64,000 nucleotides of DNA from Clostridium_AF sediminicola (GCF_050402865.1 NZ_BAABMF010000001.1:1-64000); one strand, 5' to 3'; positions 16,608-25,952 are shown, counted from the first letter of the stretch. Made by a program: numbers and translations. The notes: generated by a model not told the origin, from the letters alone.

Positions 16608-17273
16608 TTGAATTTAAAGGAAATGAAAAAAGACAACAAAAGTATATTAATCATCGCATTAATTTTGAGTATATTTAACTTGCCATTAGTAATTTATTTT
16701 ATAAAGGGCCAGTATTCAGTTTTTAGAACGATAATGATTATTACAATAATTATTCTTAATCAATTAATTTTATCAAGTTTTATAAAGGATTTTATTTTTA
16801 TAAAACATTTTAAGATAATTGATAATGCAAAAAGAATTACATGTTCAAATTTTAGAGAAAAACTTATTATGGTATCTTATACAAGTTATATAGGATTTTA
16901 TTATATTCTTTTATTTTTTATTATGGTCAACAGTGATTATAGTGGTGGTATTGCTCTTTTGTATGTAAATATAATGAATTTAACTAATCTATTAAATGGA
17001 CAAAAGACATTTAACGTATATAAAGGAGATAATTATTTTTTATATGGTGAAAGACTTATTGAAAATAGAGAAATCTTGTATTATGACGTTAAAACAGTAA
17101 AGAAGTATAAAAAAAATAAGAAAGATAAGATAACACTTACTATTCATATAAAAGGTGTACAAGATCTAGTAATTTTGGATAGCAAAATGGCATATAAAAT
17201 TCAAGACGTTATTAAAGAAATTTGTGATGACAGATTTGTAGAAGATAAGATGAAGGAATTAGGGCTAATTTAG
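16608..17273 (+). CDS. Membrane protein of unknown function with cytosolic C-terminal domain
   Basis: 221 residues with about four hydrophobic segments in the first 130. A C-terminal domain of about 85 residues follows (GERLIENREILYYDVKTVKKY and KITLTIHIKG). The strand-rich pattern ending in a helix resembles bacterial PH-like domains of the YcxB type; I am not certain. The TTG start has AGGAG 7 bases upstream. It is followed after 11 bases by the next gene and is probably co-transcribed. Confidence 0.7.
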   Translation: MNLKEMKKDNKSILIIALILSIFNLPLVIYFIKGQYSVFRTIMIITIIILNQLILSSFIKDFIFIKHFKIIDNAKRITCSNFREKLIMVSYTSYIGFYYILLFFIMVNSDYSGGIALLYVNIMNLTNLLNGQKTFNVYKGDNYFLYGERLIENREILYYDVKTVKKYKKNKKDKITLTIHIKGVQDLVILDSKMAYKIQDVIKEICDDRFVEDKMKELGLI

Positions 17274-17284
17274 GGGGAAAGTAT

Positions 17285-18472
17285 ATGAAAACAGGTGAAT
17301 ATATATTTAAAGATATAAAGCATATAAAAATAAATAAAGTACTTATGGACAAACTTTACGCATCTGCATTATATTTTGAGAAAAATAAATGTATATTAGA
17401 AGTATTAGCACCTCATAGTATTGCAAATACTTATGAAGAATACGATGAGGATCATGAACAGAAACTTACAGTTGGAGAAAGTTGGGCTCATAATTTAAAG
17501 AGCGCAATGGCAATAAAGTGGCCTTTAGAACATGCAAACTACTATATTGAAGTCAATGGTATAAAAATAGGGAAGAATTTTGGTAGGACAACAGGTTATA
17601 GATACGAACCTGAAATAATAAATAATAATGAGTTTGAAAGAGAAAAAGAAACTACTTTTATTAATTCACATGATGATGTAAGTGAAGAAAAAAATTTAGA
17701 AGAAGTTATTAAGCCTACAAAACATGGAGTGCAAATACCTTCAAGTTCTCCAGCTGATGATTTGAAAAGTCTTTTTGAAGATGAAGACCTTATAGAGGCA
17801 TTTGAATCATCAATGTCATCTTTATTTGAAATTGAAGATTCAGAAGAGGGATACTCTGATTTTCAAGATAAATGGAATGAAAAAGAAAGAAAATTATTTT
17901 ATGAATTTAGAAATACTGCAATTATACCAGACTATTTAAATAATGAATCAATGATGATTGCAGATTTGATTTTCAAAGATAAGAATATTTCTTTAATAAG
18001 TAATAAAATAGAGAGTTTGAAATTTATAATTGAAAGTTATAAAAAACAATATTTAACACGTATAAATCTTAAATTACCTTTTGGTAAATTCGAAAAGCCA
18101 GTTAAGATTTTTTCTAAGGAATGGAGTATATTTACAGAGAAAATTTCAATAGAAGGTATTGTTGAAGTGAAAAAAGATAATGAACAGGGAATAAAAATTC
18201 CTTCTGGGAAAAAGGCTGTTTTTGTTACTTATGAAACAATAGATAATGTATTGATTGTATCTAATTTTTCTACGAGAGAAGTTTTACAATCTTATAAGCG
18301 TCCTGAGTATTTATTTGATAGAATAGAATTATTAAAGGAAAAAGGGATAAATGGATTCAATAAGTATACAACCTGTGCAGGATATGTAGATGAAAATGCA
18401 GAAATAGCAGATTTAGAATTATTTTCTATATGTATTACCTGCGAGTGTAATAAAGAGTTTGTATTACTCTAG
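17285..18472 (+). CDS. Conserved hypothetical protein, two-domain, soluble
   Basis: 395 residues with no signal peptide or membrane segment. An N-terminal half (about 1-110, LYFEKNKCILEVLAPHS and HNLKSAMAIKWPLEHANYY) and a C-terminal half (about 190-390) are joined by an acidic Ser-rich linker (residues about 150-190). The end carries paired cysteines (SICITCECNKEF). I do not recognise a family. GGGGGAAAG precedes the ATG. It is co-directional with the membrane protein at 16608, with 11 bases between, so the pair may act together. Confidence 0.65.
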   Translation: MKTGEYIFKDIKHIKINKVLMDKLYASALYFEKNKCILEVLAPHSIANTYEEYDEDHEQKLTVGESWAHNLKSAMAIKWPLEHANYYIEVNGIKIGKNFGRTTGYRYEPEIINNNEFEREKETTFINSHDDVSEEKNLEEVIKPTKHGVQIPSSSPADDLKSLFEDEDLIEAFESSMSSLFEIEDSEEGYSDFQDKWNEKERKLFYEFRNTAIIPDYLNNESMMIADLIFKDKNISLISNKIESLKFIIESYKKQYLTRINLKLPFGKFEKPVKIFSKEWSIFTEKISIEGIVEVKKDNEQGIKIPSGKKAVFVTYETIDNVLIVSNFSTREVLQSYKRPEYLFDRIELLKEKGINGFNKYTTCAGYVDENAEIADLELFSICITCECNKEFVLL

Positions 18473-18525
18473 TAAGTAATAGAAATGAATAGTTAAGAGT
18501 TATCTTTTCTGGGGAGGAAAACTAA

Positions 18526-18990
18526 ATGAAATTTAAATGTCCACTTGTTGTTGTTTCTAATATTGATATTGCAAGAAATTTTTATGAAAAAGTATTAAAT
18601 CAAAAAGTGAAATATGATTTTGGGGAAAATGTAACCTATGAAGGGGACTTTGCTATACAATTAAAACCTCACTTTGCTAATATGATTACTATAAATGAAG
18701 ATCGAATACTAGGTGAATCAAATAATTTTGAATTATATTTTGAAGAAAATAATATAGATGGTTTTATTGATAAACTAAAAAGTAATAAAGAAATTCAATA
18801 TATTCATGATTTAATAGAACATCCATGGGGGCAAAGAGTTATTAGGTTTTATGATCCTGATAAGAATATTATAGAAGTTGGCGAGTGTATGGAAAGTGTT
18901 GTAAAAAGGTTTTTGAACAGAGGATTATCTATAGAAGAAACAGCAAAACGAACTCAGCATCCCATTGAGTTTGTTGAAAAATGTTTATAG
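18526..18990 (+). CDS. VOC (glyoxalase/bleomycin-resistance fold) family protein
   Basis: 154 residues. The VOC pattern is visible: CPLVVVSNIDIARNFYEKVL at the start and the distal HPWGQRVIRFYDPDKNIIEVGE with the metal-site Glu. A C-terminal extension of about 30 residues (SIEETAKRTQHPIEFV) is helical and looks like a small helix-turn-helix tail. It could be a metal-dependent enzyme or a ligand-binding protein. GGGGAGGAA lies 7-8 bases before the ATG. It is followed closely by a metallo-hydrolase gene. Confidence 0.8.
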   Translation: MKFKCPLVVVSNIDIARNFYEKVLNQKVKYDFGENVTYEGDFAIQLKPHFANMITINEDRILGESNNFELYFEENNIDGFIDKLKSNKEIQYIHDLIEHPWGQRVIRFYDPDKNIIEVGECMESVVKRFLNRGLSIEETAKRTQHPIEFVEKCL

Positions 18991-19021
18991 AACATAGTAT
19001 AAAAAGAGCGGAGGTGAAGAG

Positions 19022-19828
19022 TTGAAGCTTAAAGTTTTAGTAGATAATAATACATATATTGACCAATATTATTGTGGTGAACCAGCTGTTTCATATTATA
19101 TTGAAGATGAAGATAAAAAATTATTACTTGATGTAGGGTATTCGGATTTGTTTCTTAGGAACGCAACTGCATTAGGGATAGATATAGACAAGATAAATAC
19201 AATTATTGTTTCACATGGACATGATGATCATACAAGAGGATTGAAATACTATTTTGAACAAAATAATAGAAAAAATACTTCTATTATTGCTCATCCAGAT
19301 GCATTTAAAGAAAAAACAATTGATAATCTGAAAATTTGTTCGCCAATTTTACAAGAAGAGTTACAAGGAAAGTGCAATCTTGTTCTCTCAAAACAACCTA
19401 TCAAAATAAGTGACCATATAACTTTTTTAGGGGAAATACCTCAGATTAATAATTTTGAAAAGAGAAAAGCTATTGGGAAACAAATTGTGGGTGAAACTGA
19501 AGTTGATGATTATGTATTTGATGATACAGCACTTGTATACAAAAATGACAATGGTATTTATATTATAACTGGGTGTTCTCATAGCGGAATCTGTAATATA
19601 GTAGAATATGCTAAAGAAGTATGTAAAGATAATAGGGTACTTGGAATTATAGGTGGTTTTCACTTATTTGAAGTAACGGAGCAAGCTTATAAAACTATTG
19701 AATATTTAAAAGAGAATAAAGTGAAGGAACTATATCCTTGTCATTGTACTTCCTTTATTGTTAGAGCAGAAATACATAAAGCTTTACCAATAAAAGAGGT
19801 TGGAGTAGGGCTTGAGATTAACTGGTAA
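19022..19828 (+). CDS. MBL-fold metallo-hydrolase (COG1237-like)
   Basis: 268 residues. The metal motif SHGHDDHTRG (HxHxDH) is at about residues 61-70. A further CSHSG motif and a GGFHL motif supply the other ligands. Overall it resembles the dihydropterin-phosphate-synthase-like branch (COG1237) rather than beta-lactamases. The TTG start follows GGAGGTGA by 6 bases. It is probably co-transcribed with the VOC gene. The natural substrate is unknown. Confidence 0.8.
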   Translation: MKLKVLVDNNTYIDQYYCGEPAVSYYIEDEDKKLLLDVGYSDLFLRNATALGIDIDKINTIIVSHGHDDHTRGLKYYFEQNNRKNTSIIAHPDAFKEKTIDNLKICSPILQEELQGKCNLVLSKQPIKISDHITFLGEIPQINNFEKRKAIGKQIVGETEVDDYVFDDTALVYKNDNGIYIITGCSHSGICNIVEYAKEVCKDNRVLGIIGGFHLFEVTEQAYKTIEYLKENKVKELYPCHCTSFIVRAEIHKALPIKEVGVGLEINW

Positions 19829-19866
19829 AGCTGGTTCAAATCATTGAACTAGCTTTACTTTTTTAT
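19827..19866. terminator. Bidirectional terminator
   Basis: AAAGCTGGTTCAA and TTGAACTAGCTTT form a stem with one G-T pair, followed by ACTTTTTTATT. It sits between convergent genes. Confidence 0.8.
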
Positions 19867-20415
19867 TATTATACCTGATAAGAAAGAAAATTTCTTTTTT
19901 TCTGGTCCTGATTCACTGTATTTCGTAAATAGATTCATTACCTCATTTTGAAAGTCCTTGAATTCTTCTTCCGTTAAATAAATATCGTCTTTAGAAATAA
20001 TACTTTTTTCGTTGAAAGATTTTTTGTTATTTTTTAAACTAATTGCAACGTCATGTAATTCTTTTTTGAATTCATCTAAAATACTATCAAATAAGGTTTC
20101 GGTTGAATTTATATAGTTAGTATTATCCATTTGAGTATTAGAATAATCTATCTTAAAACAGTCAGTCTTCAATTTATAATATTTTGCTTGAATGCCTTTA
20201 ATGATTTCAACATGATCAAGCTCTAGAATATCAATTGCTAGTAATTTTTTTACATGATAGTGAACTTTAGCTGGTACTTCACCCATAAGATCGGCAACAG
20301 CCTTTGCAGTTAGCGGTTTTTTTTGTTCTTGATAAGTTGAAATTATACGCAATCTATAAGGGTCAGAAAAAATTTTTAATTCTTCATCAGTTTTTATAAC
20401 TCTTGTTTCTTTCAT
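19855..20415 (-). CDS. ArsR-type winged-helix transcriptional regulator
   Basis: 186 residues. The winged helix spans residues about 10-75: EELKIFSDPYRLRIISTYQ, LTAKAVADLMGEVPAKVHYHVKKLLAI. The C-terminal part is helical and acidic. It lies 17 bases downstream of the MFS exporter in the same direction. It probably represses the operon through the TTTAACGTTAAA/TTTTAACGTAAAA sites upstream of the exporter. The ATG at 20415 has AGGTGATG upstream; a longer frame would overlap the exporter. No metal-binding cysteines are present, so the inducer is more likely organic. Confidence 0.85.
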   Translation of the reverse strand: MKETRVIKTDEELKIFSDPYRLRIISTYQEQKKPLTAKAVADLMGEVPAKVHYHVKKLLAIDILELDHVEIIKGIQAKYYKLKTDCFKIDYSNTQMDNTNYINSTETLFDSILDEFKKELHDVAISLKNNKKSFNEKSIISKDDIYLTEEEFKDFQNEVMNLFTKYSESGPEKKKFSFLSGIIIKK

Positions 20416-20432
20416 ATCATCACCTAGATATA

Positions 20433-21677
20433 TTATATCTCTATTTTTACCAAATTGGAACGGGTTTTTATGCAAAAAACTAATGATACAACGAAACCTG
20501 AAGCACCCATAATAATAAATAAAGTAGAAACATCGATATATTTACCTAAAATACCTACTAGAGCTCCCCCTATAGGAGTTGCACTTAAGCTCACCAAACT
20601 AAAAATAGAGGATAATCGACCTAAAATTTCTTTATCTGTACTTTTCATCATTAATGCTTTTATAGGCGTTTGAGCAAAAGGTAAGAAAAAACCAAAGAAA
20701 AAGGATAATATTGATGCATATGAAATTGGAGATATTAATTTGAGACTTATATAATGAGGTAATCCCATTAATGCATAATTCATACCCATCAAAGCTAACC
20801 CAAAAGAAATTGCAGTAACAGGATTGAGTTTGTTACCAACCTTGGCGATAACAATACTACCAACTAATATGCCTATTAAAAGACTTATACCTAAAAAACT
20901 CATTCCTTCCACTCCTGTATTTAGCACTTCTTTTACGTAGACTGGCATTAATACATTATAAGGCACAAATGAAAAGTTAATAAAACCGGCTAGTAATAAT
21001 ATATTAACTAATAATTTATTTTTTCCTACATATAAGAAACCTTCTTTTATCATATTAATAAAATTTTCAAAGGAAATAGTTTTATTAACTATACTAGATT
21101 TTTCCTTAAAACATATACTGAGGGTTATAATGGCTGAAAGAAAGAAGGTAAACCCATCAATTAATAAAGCAAACCACACTCCAAATGATGAAATGATAAC
21201 GCCAACTAAACCTATACCAACAAGCTCACCTAAAGTTGTGCTACTAGTTAAATATGAAGAACAAGTAACATAGTGATCTTCTTCAATGATTAAAGGTAAA
21301 ATAGCAGTTCTTGCAGGATTTGCAAAGGACTCCATAAATGAATTTATAATTATGAAAAGAAACAAATGCCATACTTCAAGATAGCCAAAATAATAAATTA
21401 GAGCCATAGCTGAAACTGATATACCTCGGCCCAAATCGCTAAGAACAGAAAGCTTCTTTTTAGAGATAATATCAGCTATTACACCTGCAAAGGGGAGGGT
21501 AATTAAATTTGGAATAAAGCTTACAGCAAATAAAGTTCCCATTAATACTTTAGAGCCAGTCATAATATAAACTAGCCAACTCAAAGCAATGCTATCCATA
21601 GCATCGCCAAACCTAGTGATAACTGTAGCAAGTAATAATTTCATATAATTTGAATTTTTGAAATACTTATAATTCAT
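20433..21677 (-). CDS. MFS transporter (multidrug/EntS-like exporter)
   Basis: 414 residues with about 12 membrane segments. It starts MNYKYFKNSNYMKLLLATV, and the loop-2 motif FAGVIADIISKKK is the MFS motif A region. Resemblance is to the EntS/macrolide-type exporters. TAGGAGG lies just before the ATG. It is first in an operon with an ArsR-type regulator, an arrangement common for inducible efflux. The exported compound cannot be inferred. Confidence 0.88.
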   Translation of the reverse strand: MNYKYFKNSNYMKLLLATVITRFGDAMDSIALSWLVYIMTGSKVLMGTLFAVSFIPNLITLPFAGVIADIISKKKLSVLSDLGRGISVSAMALIYYFGYLEVWHLFLFIIINSFMESFANPARTAILPLIIEEDHYVTCSSYLTSSTTLGELVGIGLVGVIISSFGVWFALLIDGFTFFLSAIITLSICFKEKSSIVNKTISFENFINMIKEGFLYVGKNKLLVNILLLAGFINFSFVPYNVLMPVYVKEVLNTGVEGMSFLGISLLIGILVGSIVIAKVGNKLNPVTAISFGLALMGMNYALMGLPHYISLKLISPISYASILSFFFGFFLPFAQTPIKALMMKSTDKEILGRLSSIFSLVSLSATPIGGALVGILGKYIDVSTLFIIMGASGFVVSLVFCIKTRSNLVKIEI

Positions 21678-21700
21678 AGTATACCTCCTAATAAAATAAA

Positions 21701-21744
21701 TTTAACGTTAAAATAATTTTAACGTAAAATTAGTGAAATGTCAA
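21701..21744 (-). promoter_or_regulatory. MFS-regulator promoter with two AACGTT-type operators
   Basis: On the minus strand: TTGACA (21744-21739), 17 bases, TAAAAT (21721-21716). A near-perfect dyad TTTTAACGTAAAA (21717-21729) covers the -10 region, and a perfect palindrome TTTAACGTTAAA (21701-21712) lies just downstream. Their placement fits repression by the downstream ArsR-type protein. Confidence 0.75.
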
Positions 21745-21789
21745 TTTCTTTAAAGGTGGATAAGTGAATTATAAATACGAACAATAACA

Positions 21790-22010
21790 AAAGAGTAGTT
21801 AAGAGTTAAAAGTTAAGAGTGAAGAGTTAAGGTTGATTATCTTTAAGAAAATCTTTAACTAAGCTTTTGTTAGCGTCGCTAACTGGAATAAGGAGCTTTT
21901 GCTACGCAAAAGGAATCTTTTTTAATTAAAAGCTTTCGCTTGCGAAAGGTATCCATAACTCTTAACTTTTAACTTTTAACTCTTCACTATAAATTGCTTC
22001 GCAATTTATT
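21790..22010 (+). repeat. Heptad-arm hairpin element, copy A (most complete with AGTTAAR arms)
   Basis: Left arm: tandem 7-mers AGTTAAG, AGTTAAA, AGTTAAG, AGTGAAG, AGTTAAGG (21798-21832). Inner modules are hairpins GTTAGCGTCGCTAAC (21870-21884), CTTTTGCTACGCAAAAG (21896-21912) and CTTTCGCTTGCGAAAG (21933-21948). The right arm (21955-21986) is the reverse complement of the 7-mers, and a final hairpin AAATTGCTTCGCAATTT follows (21991-22007). No open reading frame is present. Confidence 0.85.
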
Positions 22011-22154
22011 GACTCCCACTTTTCGACATGGTATACTATAAGTGAATTATAATTAAATTTAGATTGGCATTGTTCGTAGTATGTTTTATTATATGCAATT
22101 GATGAATGGAATTCCCAAACTAGATTGTATCAAAATATACTAATTTTATTTTAT

Positions 22155-22180
22155 TTTACATGTAACGTGTTACATGTAAA
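22155..22180 (+). promoter_or_regulatory. LacI-type operator
   Basis: TTTACATGTAAC and GTTACATGTAAA form a perfect inverted repeat with 12-base arms around two bases, 42 bases before the LacI-family start codon. Size and symmetry fit a LacI/PurR-family site, so autoregulation of the operon is likely. Confidence 0.75.
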
Positions 22181-22221
22181 TGTGAAATGATTTACACAAA
22201 CAATGAGTCAGAGGTGAAGAT

Positions 22222-23220
22222 ATGCATAATATAAAAGAAGTAGCCAAATTAGCTAATACTTCAACGGCTACTGTATCTAGAGTTATCAATGAATCGGGAT
22301 ATGTAAGTGATGATATGAAAAATCGTGTTTTAAAAGCTATAGAAGAGCTCGATTACAAACCGCTTCAAAGAGATGGAGTAAAAAAAACAAGAACTATAGC
22401 GTTGATTGTTCCTGATATTGAAAATCCATTCTTTGGTAAGTTAACAAAAGAAATAAGTACAATAGCTAATACTTTGAAATATAACATATTGTTGATTAAT
22501 GTAAGTGGACTTAAGAATGATGGTGGGGATTTCTTATTAGATCTTATTGGTACTCGTGTGGATGGAATTATATACGCATCATCATATAGATTAGAGGATG
22601 TTATTAGAAAAGCAAAAACAAATAAAATACCAATTGCAGTTCTTGATCGAGAACTTAGGGATATTCAAATAGATTCTATTGCGGTTAATAATGATAACGC
22701 AGCATTCTTAGCAACTGAACATTTGATTCAACTCGGTCATAAAAAAATAGCGTTTATCGGTGGAACAGAAAATATGGAGATTTCTATTAACCGTCATAAA
22801 GGTTACAAAAGAGCTCTTGAGAAATATGGAATAGGTTATAGTGATAGTCTTGTACAACATGGGGACTTTAGTATTGAATCTGGTTATAAATCTACTAAGA
22901 AGCTAATTAATTTAAGTAGTGATATTACTGGAATCATTGCAGCTAACGATTTGATGGCCATTGGTGCTATTAATTATTTAAATTTCAAAGGATATAAAAT
23001 ATCAGATGATATTTCAATTGTTGGATTCGATGATATAGAATTGGCTTCTTCTATTACTCCAAAGCTTACAACGGTGTCTTATCCTCTTCAAAAAATGAGT
23101 AAATTAGCATTAGAATCAATTATTAAACGTATTTCAAATGCAGATTCTGATTATGAGAGTGTACATTTATTTGCTAAATTAATAATACGTGAATCTACGG
23201 GCGTTGCGATTCACAGATAA
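22222..23220 (+). CDS. LacI family transcriptional regulator
   Basis: 332 residues. The N-terminal helix-turn-helix and hinge helix (IKEVAKLANTSTATVSRVIN) are canonical, followed by a periplasmic-binding-protein-like domain (FFGKLTKEISTIANTL, GTRVDGIIYASS, GFDDIELASSITPKLTTV). It should bind the palindrome at 22155-22180. It is the first gene of a seven-gene run leading into an ABC importer and two purine-related deaminases. This suggests its effector is a purine or polyamine-related compound (inference). Confidence 0.9.
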   Translation: MHNIKEVAKLANTSTATVSRVINESGYVSDDMKNRVLKAIEELDYKPLQRDGVKKTRTIALIVPDIENPFFGKLTKEISTIANTLKYNILLINVSGLKNDGGDFLLDLIGTRVDGIIYASSYRLEDVIRKAKTNKIPIAVLDRELRDIQIDSIAVNNDNAAFLATEHLIQLGHKKIAFIGGTENMEISINRHKGYKRALEKYGIGYSDSLVQHGDFSIESGYKSTKKLINLSSDITGIIAANDLMAIGAINYLNFKGYKISDDISIVGFDDIELASSITPKLTTVSYPLQKMSKLALESIIKRISNADSDYESVHLFAKLIIRESTGVAIHR

Positions 23221-23255
23221 ATTTATATTTTAAAATCTAGAAAAGGAGAGTTGAT

Positions 23256-24083
23256 ATGAAAAAGAAGTGGTTTTACACATTATTAGTGCCTGGGTTAACT
23301 TTGATAATTATATTCTTATTTATCCCATTGTTATATACTATAGGTTCTACTTTGATGGGGGAAACAGGGTTTACCATAGAAAGGTATTTGGCATTTTTTA
23401 AAGATGGATATTATTTAAAGATTTATAATAGAACTCTTAAAATTGCTTTAATTACTGCCGTTGTTTCTATGGTTTTAGGTATGCCTGTTGCGTATTACAT
23501 ATCTAGAAGTAAAAAAAGTATTAGAGGAATATTTATTGCATGTACAGTTTTTCCATTGTTAACAAACTCAGTTGTTCGTTCATTTGCATGGATGACTATT
23601 TTAGGGAAAAACGGTGTTTTCAATAATTTGTTTATGACCTTGAATTTAATAGACAAGCCTTTAAAGCTTCTATATACAGAGTTTGCAATTATAATAGGTA
23701 CTGTTTATTTATTTTTACCATTAATGGTAGTGTCCTTAGTTGGAGTTATGGAGAATATAGAAGATGATTTACTGGAAGCTGCTGAAAGTTTAGGAGCAAA
23801 TAGAATTACAGCCTTTTTCAAAGTTGTGTTTCCTCTTAGTGTTCCAGGACTTATAGTTGGAAGTGTTCTTGTTTTTACAGGCGCTTTTACAGCATATACA
23901 ACACCTCAACTTTTGGGAGGTAATACCAATATGGTTTTATCTACTCTTGTTTATCAAAGAGCGATGACTTTAGGAGATTGGACAGGAGCTTCAGTTGTTG
24001 CAACTGTAATGATTATAACAACTTTAACAGTTATAGGAGTTATAAATAAATTAGCTAGTAAATTAAATGAAAGGGGAGTGTAA
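23256..24083 (+). CDS. ABC transporter permease, spermidine/putrescine type (PotB-like)
   Basis: 275 residues with six membrane segments. The EAA loop (EAAESLGANRITAFFKVVFPLSVPG, about residues 190-214) docks to the ATPase. The sequence belongs to the PotB group of polyamine/opine/iron-type importers. AAGGAGAG precedes the ATG. It forms a heterodimer with the next permease. The substrate may not be polyamine; see the finding on this operon. Confidence 0.85.
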   Translation: MKKKWFYTLLVPGLTLIIIFLFIPLLYTIGSTLMGETGFTIERYLAFFKDGYYLKIYNRTLKIALITAVVSMVLGMPVAYYISRSKKSIRGIFIACTVFPLLTNSVVRSFAWMTILGKNGVFNNLFMTLNLIDKPLKLLYTEFAIIIGTVYLFLPLMVVSLVGVMENIEDDLLEAAESLGANRITAFFKVVFPLSVPGLIVGSVLVFTGAFTAYTTPQLLGGNTNMVLSTLVYQRAMTLGDWTGASVVATVMIITTLTVIGVINKLASKLNERGV

Positions 24084-24084
24084 T

Positions 24085-24867
24085 ATGAAACAGAATAAGT
24101 GGTTAACTTTTTTTACTGCTCTTGTTTATCTATTTCTATTTGCCCCAATAGTTATTATAATAATGACAGCTTTTGGGCCAGAAGAAGTTATAGCTTTTCC
24201 ACCAAAAGGATTTAGCATAAAATGGTTTTTAAATATTTTCACCTCTGATATGTTTATGAGAACTTTTAAAATTAGTATGGAAGTGGCAGTTATAGCAACT
24301 ATTATTGCACTAATTTTAGGAGTGCCTGCTGCTTATGCAATGAGTAGATTTGAATTTAAGGGAAAAGCAATTATCAAAAATATATTTTTCTCTTCAATAA
24401 TAGTACCTGGAATAGTTTTTGGTTTTTCACTTTTCAATTTTATTATTATCAAATGGAGATTACCTATTTATACAAGTTTGCTATTAGGACATACCATTGT
24501 AATATTACCATATATCATAAGAGTTGTTGCTTCAAGTTTGGAAGGTTTTGATTATTCTATTGAAGAAGCTGCTGTAAGTTTAGGAGCAAGCAGACTAAAA
24601 ACTTTCTTTTTAGTTGTGTTCCCTAATATAACGTCAGGGGTTATTGCAGCTTTTATGTTAGCTTTTATAAATTCATTTAACAATGTGCCTATATCAATTT
24701 TCTTAACAGGTCCTGGAGTGAGTACATTGCCAATCAAAATGATGAGTTATGTTGAGTACTTCTACGATCCTACAATTTCGGCATTATCAGTTACACTTAT
24801 GATTATGACTATTGGTATTATGTTTATTGTTGAGAGAACTTTAGGACTTAGTTATTTTTCTAAATAG
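24085..24867 (+). CDS. ABC transporter permease, spermidine/putrescine type (PotC-like)
   Basis: 260 residues with six membrane segments and an EAA loop (EEAAVSLGASRLKTFFLVVFPNI). It is of the PotC group and forms the second half of the membrane channel. The ATG at 24085 follows GGGGAGTG and sits one base after the PotB-like stop codon, so the two are coupled. Confidence 0.85.
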   Translation: MKQNKWLTFFTALVYLFLFAPIVIIIMTAFGPEEVIAFPPKGFSIKWFLNIFTSDMFMRTFKISMEVAVIATIIALILGVPAAYAMSRFEFKGKAIIKNIFFSSIIVPGIVFGFSLFNFIIIKWRLPIYTSLLLGHTIVILPYIIRVVASSLEGFDYSIEEAAVSLGASRLKTFFLVVFPNITSGVIAAFMLAFINSFNNVPISIFLTGPGVSTLPIKMMSYVEYFYDPTISALSVTLMIMTIGIMFIVERTLGLSYFSK

Positions 24868-24882
24868 AGATGGAGGTATATT

Positions 24883-25935
24883 ATGTCATTAATAAATTTA
24901 AAAGATATTACTGTCTCATACGATGGTAAAGTAGATATATTAAAAAAGTTAAATATTGATATTGAAGAAGGAAAGCTAGTTTCTTTATTAGGTCCTAGTG
25001 GATGCGGAAAAACTACAACTTTGAGAGTAATTGCGGGTTTTATTCAACCAAAGAGTGGTGAGTTTATACTTGATGAAAAAGACTATACGAATATACCAGT
25101 ACATAAAAGAAACTTTGGTTTGGTATTTCAAAGTTACGCATTATTTCCTCATTTAACTGTATTTGATAATGTTGCATTTGGATTAAAAATGAAAAAAACT
25201 GGCAAGAAAGAAATAAAAAAGGCTGTGGACGAAATCTTAAAGGTTGTTGATTTGGATGGATATGGATCACGTTATCCAAAGGAATTATCAGGTGGGCAAA
25301 GACAAAGAGTAGCACTAGCTAGGGCTTTAGTAATTGAGCCGAAATTGTTACTATTAGATGAGCCACTTAGTAATTTAGATGCCAAATTGAGATTGAAAAT
25401 GAGGGTGGAAATTAGAAGATTACAACAAAAGCTTGGAATCACAACAGTTTTTGTAACTCATGATCAAGAAGAATGTTTCTCTATTTCTGATAAAGTTGCT
25501 GTAATGAATGGAGGAATTATCGAACAATACGATACTCCAGAAAAAATATATGCAAGTCCTGCTAGTGAGTTTGTAGCACGGTTTGTAGGCTTTGAAAACT
25601 TTATAGATTTGAAGAAAATAGAAGGTAATATGTATCAATCAAAATCAGGAACAAAATTTGATTGTGACTTAGACAATAAAAATATCAATATTAAAGATGA
25701 AGTAGTAGGAACTATTAGACCAGATGATATTCAGATAATGAGTGATGAGTCATCTATTGGAGATAATATACTGGAAGGAACAGTAGAAATCAGAACATAC
25801 TTAGGGAAGGAATATCAGTATTCAATTAATACTGAAGTTGGTACTATTTTAGTTACTGATAATAAGGATAAAAAGTTTGATCAAGGTGATAAGGTAAAGA
25901 TTCTTTTACCATCTAATAAAATAATCTTAGTATAA
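24883..25935 (+). CDS. ABC transporter ATP-binding protein, spermidine/putrescine type (PotA-like)
   Basis: 350 residues. Walker A GPSGCGKTT (about 38-46), Q-loop FQSYALFPH, signature LSGGQRQRVALARAL, Walker B LLLLDEPLSNLDAKL and H-loop VFVTHDQEE are all intact. A C-terminal TOBE-type domain (about 250-350) is present, as in PotA. It energises the importer from the cytosolic face. GGAGG lies 8 bases before the ATG. Confidence 0.9.
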   Translation: MSLINLKDITVSYDGKVDILKKLNIDIEEGKLVSLLGPSGCGKTTTLRVIAGFIQPKSGEFILDEKDYTNIPVHKRNFGLVFQSYALFPHLTVFDNVAFGLKMKKTGKKEIKKAVDEILKVVDLDGYGSRYPKELSGGQRQRVALARALVIEPKLLLLDEPLSNLDAKLRLKMRVEIRRLQQKLGITTVFVTHDQEECFSISDKVAVMNGGIIEQYDTPEKIYASPASEFVARFVGFENFIDLKKIEGNMYQSKSGTKFDCDLDNKNINIKDEVVGTIRPDDIQIMSDESSIGDNILEGTVEIRTYLGKEYQYSINTEVGTILVTDNKDKKFDQGDKVKILLPSNKIILV

Positions 25936-25952
25936 AATTTTGGAGGGATATT

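Noticed and set aside
21798..21986. Tandem 7-mers considered as a CRISPR array
   Set aside because: Units are contiguous, there are no spacers, and the array is a mirror-image hairpin; no cas genes nearby.
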